A program made the position numbers and the translations under genes. Positions 56,701 through 64,000 of a DNA stretch of 64,000 nucleotides are shown one piece after another (the first letter of the stretch is position 1; the number at the start of each line of letters is the position of its first letter). The notes beneath the pieces were generated by a model that saw only the letters and a program-made list of their open reading frames with translations, was not told the origin of the DNA and ran no database searches. The DNA is from Pachypanchax playfairii (lineage: Eukaryota; Chordata; Actinopteri; Cyprinodontiformes; Aplocheilidae): assembly GCA_006937955.1 (NCBI GenBank), contig SSNP01000352.1, positions 136,482 through 200,481 of the forward strand, given 5' to 3'.

Positions 56701-59700
56701 CACTGGAGTTACTGTACACGGGGACAGTGAAAACATATCTTCACCAACAGAACACGCAGGACCATCCAGTGTCCACAATGAAGATACCTAAGTCCAACTT
56801 TTGTTTTTATTATTTAAAGTGAAACAACCTTATTAACCAGATAAAACAAGGAGTCACTTTTTATTTTATAATTGGTGCGCACTTTACATATAAATAAAGG
56901 AAACAATTAGGCGCTTGGAGAAGGTAAATAATAGAGCAATACAATTTCTTTCAAAACAGAAGCTGTAAACCTGTCACTCTGGAGGAGCAGCAGCAGCTGG
57001 ATCAAACAGCTGATGCAAGATCCTTGGTGCGTAAAGAGGATGCAATAAAGGCTCTTTCGGAAAAGAAAGAGCAGTTGCAGGAGCATTTCTTTGCACAAGT
57101 ACAAATTGATAAATACCACACGATGCGTAGAATTGTTCCAACGCACGAAATATGCACAGATCTGTGCGTACAAACGATTGACAAATGAGGGCCCTGGAGA
57201 AAACCCAACAAGCAGCGGTCTCAGCAGCACTGAGCTGCCCAGAAATCCGAAGGAATGTGAGAGAAATCGACACTCTGGATAATACTGATATATCAGATTT
57301 AAAAGACATAGTTAAAGGAAAACTTACCCCCCTCCCCGGATACAGTCTGAGATTTAAAAAATAACATGAAAATGGGAGTGATTGGCGGACTAAGGAGGTG
57401 CAGCATTCAGTGTTGTGACTGACATGTCACTCTGACTGACACATGCGCCAGAGAGGGACAGGTGAAATGGAGGAATATTTGGATGAGATGAGCAGCTCTG
57501 ATCCATATCGTGCCGATAGTTTGCCCTGCAGTGGATTGGCGGCATAGAATGAGGCTCTTCTCTACTGGTACACTGTTAGCCAACGCTATTAGCTCCAGTT
57601 ACATCATGTGACTTTGCAAACAGGTGCAGCTGAGTGTGCACGACCGCACTACCGTTTCAAGCTGATGGTTCGTCTTGCAGCGGCTTCAACGTCTTAGAAT
57701 GGGACCTGTCCCTTCATAGTATATTGTTGTTGATCAAAGCAAAAGCTAAATTTTGATTAGCTCGTGTAATATCTGTGACTCAGCCTCATCAGGCTGCACG
57801 CGCGACCGCTGCACATTATTTTCTGCACAAAAGCATGTTTCAGAGAGGTGTCCAAGGTATAAATCATAGTATCTCAGCATGAAGAAAAAACTCTTCAGTA
57901 ATGTGCTAAAAACATGAAAAGCGCTATCCTGTTAGGCCTTGTATTTCCGTGTGTGCAACTGAAACAAAAATAAACAAGTTGTTATTATACAGTAATATTT
58001 TTTTCTTTATTGATATCGTATCGTGACATATCGTTTCGTGACTCTGACATATCAAGGTGCATCGTATCGTGAGTTTAAGTGTATCGTCCCATCCCTAGAA
58101 CACAGCATTTGATGTTTTACAGTGTTGTCTTTTCTATTTACAATTACTGTAATTAATTTTTCTTTGATTCAAATAAACCTATGTTGTCATTGCACTGAGA
58201 TGTTTTGCATCAGTATATTACAAAACATATTTTTCATTACTTCTTCAGAGATGTGTTGACTGTACATGTAGCATCATTAAGGTGGTTTTGTTCAGCAAGG
58301 TAGAGTTGTAAGCTTGTATTTCTGTTTCAAATTTTTGTTTCTTCCATCAGTCATATTGACAAATGTGAGATCTCTTGCTAACAAAATGGATGAACTTGAA
58401 ACTCTGTTGAAGACCCAGCCAGAGTATCGGGAATGCAGCATCATGTGCTTTACAGACACATGGCTAAAGGAACATATCCCAGACTCCAGTGTGTCTTTAC
58501 CTGGCTTTCAAACAATACAAGCAGACAGAGATTTGAAGAGAAGTGGCAAAAGAAAAGGAGGTGGGATCGCTATATTATTTAACAAAAAATTGTATCATCC
58601 TGGACATGCTGTTGTGAAATATCGTCTCTGCAGTCCAGATATTGAACTTTTGGCTGTTGGTTTTCATCCATATTAACTACCATGGGAATTCACCAGTGTT
58701 ATTATAGTAGCAGTTTACATTCCACCATCAGCTAATGCCAAGTCTGCATGTGACACCATTGGCTCAACTGTTGCTAAGCTACAAACACAGCACCCAAATG
58801 CATTTGTGGCAATATCTGGAGACTTTAATCATGCCTCTCTCTCCTCTACACTGCCAGCATTTCAACAGTTTGTCAGCTGCTCCACCAGAGAAAACAAAAC
58901 AATGGACATGTTCTATGCAAATATCAGGGATGTATACAGGTCCTTTGCACGGCCTGCTCTTGGCAAGGCAGACCATAATCTTGTTTTTCTATGCTCAGTA
59001 TACAAACCCATTGTCCAGAGGCGACCTGTGATCAAAACTACTGTGAGGAGGTGGTCACAGGAAGCTGAAGAAATTCTTCAAGGATGTTTTGAGGCCACCG
59101 ACTGGGATGCACTCTGTGAGCCACATGGAAAAGACATAAATGCTATGACTGAGTGTGTTACTGACTATTTAAACTTCTGTGTGGACAACATCATCCCCAC
59201 CAGAACAGTGAAGTGCTTCCCCAATAACAAACCCTGGATCACCAGTGACCTGAAAGAACTGCTGAACAAGAAAAAAAGAGCTTTCAGGGAGGGAGACAGG
59301 GATGCATTGAAAAGTGTACAAAAATAATTTAAAATCAAGATTAGAAGCAACAAAGAGGTGCACAGGAAAAAACTGGAGAACAAGCTCCAGCAAAACAATA
59401 TACGAGATGTGTGGTCAGGGAGGAAGAAGATCACAGTTTTTAAGCTGAAGGAGGATCACTTTGATGGAAGTATGGATAGAGCTAATGAACTGAACATGTT
59501 CTTCAACAGGTTCAGTTAAGCCCAACATCTTCCTCTCCTGGGGCAAGCCAAATAGACCTCCAACCATCCCTTTATCCACAGCTTCTCTGTCACATGTCAA
59601 CTGTCTCACCTTCTACCTCAGTCATGAATGCTGTTTCTGGTGCTTTTCCATCATATCCAACATCAGAGGAAGCTGGTGTCCCCATTGTCACCACCTCCCG

Positions 59701-62700
59701 CCTGTCTGTATCTAGCAATCAGGTGAAGAAGCAGCTGGAGAGACTGAACAGGAACAAGGCAGCTTCAGCAAACCCACTGTCATCTTGACAAAGTAGGCAG
59801 CACTGTGAGGATTATGTTTTTTGATTTCTCCAGTGCCTTTAACACAATTCAGCCTGCGCTATTGTGTCAAAAACTCCAGAAGACACAGGTGGAGGCCTCC
59901 ACAATCCCCTGGATTAAGGACTACCTCACAAACCACAGACCACAGTATATGAAACTGAAGAGTTGTAAGTCTGACCAGGTGATCAGCATCATAGGAGCAC
60001 CACAGGGGACTGTACTCTCACCATTTCTTTTAACTCTGTACACTTCAGACTTTCAGTACAGGTCAGAGTCCTGCCATCTACAAAAATACTCAGATGATTC
60101 TGCAGTTGTTGGTTGGATCAGAGATGGACAAGAGACCGAGTACAGAGAACTGGTGGACCACTTTGTGTCCTGGTGTTCAAACAATCATCTCATCTTGGAT
60201 GCGAACTAGACAAAGGAGATAATTGTGGATTTTAGGAAGAGCAGCAACACACCAAAACCCATTTCCAACATGGAAGAAGAAGTTGAGATGGTAGAGGAGT
60301 ATAAATACCTGGGTGTTCACCTGGATAACAGACTGAACTGGAGACACAACTGTGATGCTATTTTTAGAAAGGGACAGAGCAGACTGTACTTCCTCAGGAA
60401 GTTTAGATCCTTCAATCTTGGCAGCAAGATGTTGAAGATCTTTTCTGGTGTGGAGAGTGTGATCACATCTGCAGTCATCTGTTGGGGGAGCGGCATCAAA
60501 GCAAGTGACATGAAGAGGTTGAACAGATTGATAAGGAGGGCTGGTTCTGTTCTGGGTACTGATCTGGAGTCTCGAGTTGATTGTCCAAAGGAGGATGGTT
60601 CGGAAAATGAAAATCTGTCACGGGCTCAGTTAGTTTTGTGACCCACATTGCAGGACTCAGACACAGACAGCAGCTCAGGTGCAAAAAGTGAAAGTTTATT
60701 TACAATATGTACAGTGCTATGAATGTGCTCGGTTGTCAGGTGCGTCAGGGAGAGTCTCAGCACTGTAACGGAGAACAGAGTTAGTTCCAGATCTAGACAG
60801 ATGGGTCTGGAGATCATGCTCGGACAGTTGAGGAGAACTCACGGGAGAGATGCAGGTGGCAGAGCTTGAAGGGAGGGCAGGTCCAGTGCGGTGCTGTGCA
60901 GGGAGGTGGTGAGTCCAGGGCCGGGTGAGGAGGCCGGAGGGAGACAGACAGGGTTCCAGGCGATCAGACACTGAACACGAAGAATCTCTCGGAGCACAAG
61001 GAGCAGGGTGCGTAATCCTGGAGAGAACAAGGTTAATCACACACGGGGAAAGAATCCAAATGTCTTCTTTCCACAAGCACAAAAAAAATCTCAAAACTGT
61101 TTCTCGGAATCACAAGGAATAAATTTCAAAGAGTGGCACACAGGAGCTACCATTCAGGTCAACAACCAGGCAATGAATGAAGGTCTGCCTCTGGCTTAAA
61201 TAGCACCCTGCTCCTCATCAGCGCTGATCGCCACCAGGTGTAGTTAATCTGCCTCACACTCCAGCGCAGATCCTCACTGCAAGAAGATGACTCACCCGAC
61301 ACAGAAACACACAGCACACACAAACACTGAACCTGACAAAATCATCATGGAGAACCCTCATCATCCTCTTCATAACACAGTAACTCAACAGCAGAGTATC
61401 TTCAGTCAAAGGCTTCCTCAGATCCGCTGCAGCACAGACTGCTACAGGAGATCTTTTTGCCAACAGCTATAACCTTCTATAATGGCTCCCTGAAGAAGAA
61501 CTGAGCTACAACAACACTTAATTTCCCTTCGGGGATTAAAAAAGTATTTTTGATTTGATGATTGAAACTAAGGGTTGCTTGTGTTTAGGTGATCTAGAGT
61601 TTTGTTTAAACGATATTTCACAGTAAATTTGTTTTTTGGAACCAGTATTTGTGCGAGTGCAAGATTTCTTTAAAGATGTGAATGCACAATGCAATGTTTT
61701 GAACACTGGATAGCCTTCTGTTACAAGTGAAGACCATTTTGAGTTTTGTATATAGAGTTGTGAAAAATGACATCAAGGTTGTGAAAATTGTTGCAAAGGG
61801 AAAAAAAACTGTAATCCCTCCTTGGGAAGTTCGGCTCTGCATTTAACCCATGGTGAGGAGCAGAGGGCAGCCATTTTGTATAGCCTCCGGGGGCAGTGGC
61901 AGAATCTAGTATCTTGTCCAAGCTCACTTCTACATGTAGCCTCTGCTGGGACTCGGGATTGAGGTCTGGTCCTTCGATAGACTATGGCTACCCCGGGGCA
62001 GTTACGGTTATGTAACATGGTAGAGTTTGCAAAAATTTGTATTTTGGAGTACTGATTGCCTTTCACTTCCATAGGTACCCAAGTCATCATGTCGGATGCC
62101 TGGAGCTGCATCCAAAGGCCCAGAAGTCTATGCCCTCACAGGATATAACTTCAGTGGAAGAGACAGAGGAAGAGACTCATGAGAAGGTAGCAGACTAATA
62201 TTGTGAGATACTGCGACTTGCACTATATTGCCAAAAATATTGGGTTCATCTGCAACTCAGCCATGAAGTTGTTGGTTACGTAAACTCACAGAGGTCAGAA
62301 AGTGCACAATGAGCGGAACACAGCAATTTGCTGTAGAGTCAGAAGTTAAAGACCTCCAAACTTTATGTGACCTTCAGTACAGCTCGAGCAGCCTGTAGAA
62401 CTGCATGCAATGGGTTTTCGAAACTGAGCAGCTGCATCCAAGTCTTACGTCATCAGGTACAATGTAAGGCAGAGGTCCCTAACTGGTGGATCGCAGTCTG
62501 GATCCAGACTCAGAATCCATCCAGTATGGACCCCAACTGAGCGCAAACTAGAAAGATATATGGGATGTTGTCTGACGTGATGCTTTCATCTTAGTTTGCG
62601 CAAAACTGTAGCGGTGATTGGGGAAAAAAAAAATAGACCAGTTGCATGTGAAATAAATCTTCCCACATGATAATACTCAGTGTAATGTCTGAAACACTGC

Positions 62701-63935
62701 AGCACAGACAGACGAGAGGTTGAGAGTTGAGGTATACGTAGGGGAAAAGACAGTTGTGATGATGACAGGAAGAAATATTTAAAATAACTCTGGGATTGTC
62801 AAGAATAGGACAGACGGGAGGAAACAACCCAGAGATCGTGTAAGAAAATACAAGTGTGACAGTGAGACAGAGGAGAAAAAAGGAAATTATGGCACTTTTG
62901 GAAAAAAAAGAAAAATAAAGTGGGCAGTGAAACCCACACTGAACTGCTTCTTTCTTATTTGCTTTTGATTTAGTTTTTGAGACCGTTTCATTTAATTGCC
63001 TTGTTCACATGAACTGCTTGTTTTCATTGCAGCATTTCTTGACTGATTTTACAAATGTTATTACAAATGTTATTATTATGTTATTACAGATATTGGTGTC
63101 ACCTTGGAAGTCTGCATGCCAGCGGTTTTTAACCCACACAACACTTAACACCATCTCCCAGCATCAGAAATGTTTCGAAGTGCATGGTTAAGTTATATTT
63201 TAATGGTAATGTGCCCCAAACTGTGGCAAAAGTGTTTTTTGTTTTCGCCAAATACTTCAAAGACAAATGCCGCCAGTATCAACAAGGGTTTGAAGGCACA
63301 GTTCATCATTTTCATTGTCCTCTCACTCAGGGTCAGACCCTGGCTCGAACATGTTTGGCTGGATGGACAACTCTTCTGACATTTTTTTTATTGGCAAATA
63401 AAAGGATTCTGCAGCACTAGATTGCCAGATCTGTACCAAACTACCAAAATGGCTAAATGGGGTGGAGTGGAAGGTTCAGCGACCTGGAGGGGGCCGTAGT
63501 ATGCAGCATGTCCAACACATTTAAAGAGACAGCATCAAAACGAGTCATTCTGCAGATGCTGTCTGAACGGGGGTAGAATAGGAGCCTATAGAACTACGAC
63601 AGTATAATAAAAAATTCAGACATAATAACTGCTGTTCAACTAGATATAAACCACAACTAAATGATTTAGATGTAAAAAGGAAGAATTTAAAAGCACGACA
63701 TTTCTCCTTCAATTGATAAATGTGTGCTTTGACTGTTTGTCATGTGATTTCTAATTTATTTTCTTTTAAAAATTTGTAATTGAAATTACTACAAGTGAGA
63801 AGTTGCGTATGATGTCACAGCAGAATCTCCTCAGTCTTTTCACCATCTTGTTTTTCCCTAATTTTTACGCCTCTGATGAAATGCCCGTGTGTTTTGTTCC
63901 AGAATGCCACAGCAAAACTGGTTGCTCCTTCTACC
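49314..63935 (+). CDS. unrecognised secreted or membrane protein, first three coding exons (partial)
   Basis: Exon 1 (49314-49378) encodes MKMTQLFWRIVLVLLCVVLV, a clear signal peptide or anchor, and ends in GTGAGT. Exon 2 (62075-62186, acceptor CCATAG, donor GTAGCA) continues in frame with YPSHHVGCLELHPKAQKS and an acidic stretch SVEETEEETHEK. A possible exon 3 (63903-63935, acceptor TTCCAG, donor GTATCC) adds NATAKLVAPST with an N-glycosylation sequon. Phases agree (2, then 0). The rest lies beyond the window. No family recognised. The join across the 12.7-kb intron is inference from phase and splice sites, and exon 3 is the weakest part. Confidence 0.5.
50285..50363 (-). repeat. left part of a dispersed repeat split by a Harbinger-like element
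   Basis: Reverse orientation of the repeat tail at 11905 and 48300 (GGAGCTGGTGTTTATCTCCA, then ACAGGTCACCAGTCCAG). Its continuation appears only after the inserted element, at 55576-55685 (GTCCTCATATAGAGAAAC, TAGGGACAATTTAGAGACGC), and again after the second element at 57193 (CCTGGAGAAAACCCA). Confidence 0.75.
50567..50905 (+). pseudogene. decayed Myb/SANT-like protein of the Harbinger-like element
   Basis: ATG at 50567 (ccATGG) starts MATSGQK. After a one-base frameshift it reads ELDLLMTACAKNEHI, then runs into the poly(A)/N tract. Beyond it comes AAAKERD, and after an intron-like gap RYNPTGAKERG (50875-50907). The pattern fits the SANT-like DNA-binding proteins that accompany Harbinger transposases. 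The assembly gap falls inside it. Confidence 0.55.
50695..50704. other. 10-N assembly gap inside a poly(A) tract
   Basis: Ten N between two long A runs (50661-50694 and 50709-50734). The true length of the A tract and any sequence between is unknown. Confidence 0.99.
51171..51232 (-). repeat. LINE-type 3' tail on the minus strand
   Basis: TGAAATGAAATGAAAAATAC followed by TTTATCCCAGAAGGGAAATT is the reverse complement of the 3' tail of the LINE at 61525-61560. It marks the 3' end of a minus-strand retro-inserted unit that includes the 173-codon frame. Confidence 0.75.
51852..52373 (-). CDS. unrecognised 173-aa membrane plus coiled-coil protein in a repeat unit
   Basis: Uninterrupted frame from ATG at 52373 (MDLVSWSLNALDKVFSNLRL) to the stop at 51852. 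The frame is open a further 78 codons upstream without conserved look; I chose the internal Met because hydrophobic-amphipathic sequence starts there. Residues 1-50 are amphipathic with CPESTLPAGF. Residues 61-84 form one strong membrane helix (YIFGLLIVGYLLIGAGGYLM), followed by a basic/Trp segment (KLWKLWAGPG). Residues 105-172 are a charged, heptad-like coiled coil. There is no enzyme motif. Upstream on the minus strand are two AATAAA motifs (52512-52507 and 52586-52581) inside a short duplicated segment; downstream is a LINE-type tail (51171-51232). I recall similar uncharacterised fish proteins but cannot name a family. Confidence 0.6.
   Translation of the reverse strand: MDLVSWSLNALDKVFSNLRLKKGEPSCPESTLPAGFTMDSWGEWKMVCLSVLAVEDVEDVYIFGLLIVGYLLIGAGGYLMYLQILKLWKLWAGPGNTWTKRFGDQDRKLDAVSEQYRDQLAVILERDRECQVRDSKLADGVLELNRKLGALLDLTGRIGATLEKLQFRLGVEK
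52500..52612 (-). repeat. short duplicated segment with AATAAA
   Basis: On the plus strand GTTTATTCCCCACAAAGCAT (52506-52525) and TTTTATTTCCCACAGAGCAT (52580-52599) are two diverged copies, each followed by an AGTGACAGACAAC / AGGGGCAAGCAAAC counterpart. On the minus strand each carries AATAAA, as in an LTR R region or tandem 3' ends. Confidence 0.6.
52879..54061 (-). pseudogene. Tc1 transposase copy 2, split by an insertion
   Basis: N-terminal HTH part 54061-53751 starts MAKTKELSKD and is cut after TKVTKATIS. The catalytic part resumes at 53590 (NTLRRQGLK...) and runs to the stop at 52879 with WSDETK, HDSDPKH (Asn to Ser relative to copy 1) and NPIENLW. The inserted 160 bp destroys the frame. 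Unlike copy 1 it keeps ALEEICMEEW and LEWPSQSP. Confidence 0.93.
53591..53750 (+). mobile_element. 160-bp retro-type insertion with (GTA)n tail inside Tc1 copy 2
   Basis: Present in copy 2 and absent from copy 1 between GTGTTA and CTGATGG. Contains TGTAAGTCGCTTTGGATAAA and AGCGTCTGCTAAATGAC, the familiar 3' tail of many fish SINEs/LINEs, then about eight AGT units. Clear evidence of a younger, 5'-truncated insertion. Target duplication not resolved. Confidence 0.88.
54427..55430. other. interior of the Harbinger-like element, right part
   Basis: No coding feature recognised. It may include the 5' part of the retro-inserted unit that was split by Tc1 copy 2. Confidence 0.35.
55686..57192 (+). 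mobile_element. second Harbinger-like element, 1.5 kb
   Basis: Ends GGTCCTCATTTATCAAATG and the reverse complement of the right end, GGCCCTCATTTGTCAATCG, are related inverted repeats. Near the left end a broken frame at 55943-56300 reads SVTTRSRYLLQKWNR, then VAYAVNALG, SEIKKKCFDIK and KKHVAEH, fitting a Myb/SANT-like Harbinger protein. Near the right end (56975-57125) is a Gln/Glu-rich coiled-coil-like segment EEQQQLDQTADARSLVRKED. No nuclease gene. Inserted into the same old repeat as the first element. Confidence 0.7.
57216..58329. other. repeat-like sequence, largely unassigned
   Basis: The stretch 58010-58105 has reiterated ATCGTATCGTGA units (ATATCGTATCGTGACATATC, TATCGTCCCATCCCTAG), resembling the end of a dispersed hAT-type fish repeat. 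The remainder is not recognised. Confidence 0.4.
58330..61560 (+). mobile_element. Rex1/L2-like LINE, decayed, interrupted by a solo LTR
   Basis: APE-type endonuclease: ILTNVRSLANKMDEL (58358-58400), FTDTWL (near 58450), GDFNHASL (58820-58843) and ADHNLVFL (58969-58992). Reverse transcriptase: FFDFSSAFNTI (59819-59851), GAPQGTVLSPF (59993-60025) and YSDDSAV (60088-60108), with LGVHLDNRLNW near 60310. The C-terminal end MENPHHPLHN lies at 61349-61378, beyond the LTR, followed by the tail ATTTCCCTTCGGGGATTAAA. A deletion near 59785-59800 removes the N-terminal RT part, and there are several stops. Confidence 0.9.
60616..61338 (-). mobile_element. solo LTR, 723 bp, 5-bp target duplication AAATC
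   Basis: AAATC at 60611-60615 and 61339-61343. Ends TGTCA (60616) and TGACA (61338). Reading the minus strand: U3-like part with TATTTAAG (TATA-like, near 61200), then AATAAA (60700-60695), then a U5-like end. The LINE text is continuous across it. No internal coding region, so an LTR left after recombination. Confidence 0.9.
62221..62480 (+). mobile_element. Tc1-like relic with internal deletion
   Basis: Starts ACTATATTGCCAAAAATATT like the end of a known fish Tc1 family. Continues with GCAACTCAGCCATGAAGTTG, GACCTCCAAACTTTATGTGA and AGCAGCTGCATCCAAG, all in transposase order but with large gaps. Lies in intron 2 of the signal-peptide gene. Confidence 0.65.
62481..63902. other. intron 2 of the signal-peptide gene, nothing recognised
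   Basis: No conserved exon or clear repeat. Open frames at 63009-63420 lack family resemblance. Confidence 0.4.
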
Positions 63936-64000
63936 GTATCCTGTCCATTTACTGTTTCTCTTTGAGTGGGTTGGTGATGTAAATTTTGCCAGACCAGCTG

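Overview
The window reads as nuclear DNA of a ray-finned (teleost) fish. Genes are split by GT-AG introns, the protein-coding exons match vertebrate families, and the non-coding sequence is packed with repeats typical of teleosts: Tc1/mariner, hAT-, piggyBac- and Harbinger-type elements, RTE and Rex1/L2-like LINEs, tRNA-derived SINEs, BEL/Pao and LTR remnants, and many microsatellites. The species cannot be named from the sequence alone.

Layout. 1-3216 (minus): 5' part of prdx6 (peroxiredoxin 6), running off the left edge; exons 1, 3 and the start of 4 are visible, exon 2 is not. 4184-5873 (plus): a two-exon PLPP6-like lipid phosphatase, divergent from prdx6. 7874-8151: first coding exon of an unrecognised gene. 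8.4-15.4 kb: a repeat field (MITE, decayed BEL/Pao, Tc1 relics, LTR-like insertion, LINE pieces, SINE). 17165-44628 (plus): a complete 20-exon dynamin-2 gene (dnm2; 834 codons plus stop), whose introns hold most of the mobile DNA. 46-48.5 kb: 3' flank with LINE relics and a long GAAA microsatellite. 49314-63935 (plus): the first exons of an unrecognised signal-peptide protein, separated by a 12.7-kb intron made largely of nested transposons.

Two stretches stand out. dnm2 intron 9 (24966-33219) contains an old RTE LINE into which members of at least four other transposon groups have landed, each with its diagnostic target duplication (SINE plus Tc1 with TA, hAT MITE with 8 bp, piggyBac-like MITE with TTAA, Tc1 with TA). 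The big intron of the 49-64 kb gene contains an ancient repeat split by two Harbinger-like elements. One of these carries a retro-inserted unit with a 173-residue open frame (one predicted membrane helix plus coiled coil) of unknown function, and a second Tc1 copy nearly identical to the one in dnm2. No CRISPR, operon or prokaryotic system is present.

The cellular genes are not a pathway: Prdx6 is an antioxidant enzyme, PLPP6 acts on isoprenoid or lipid phosphates, and dynamin-2 severs membrane necks. The best candidates for new biology are the 173-residue repeat-borne frame, the altered catalytic motif of the PLPP6-like protein, and the missing prdx6 catalytic exon.
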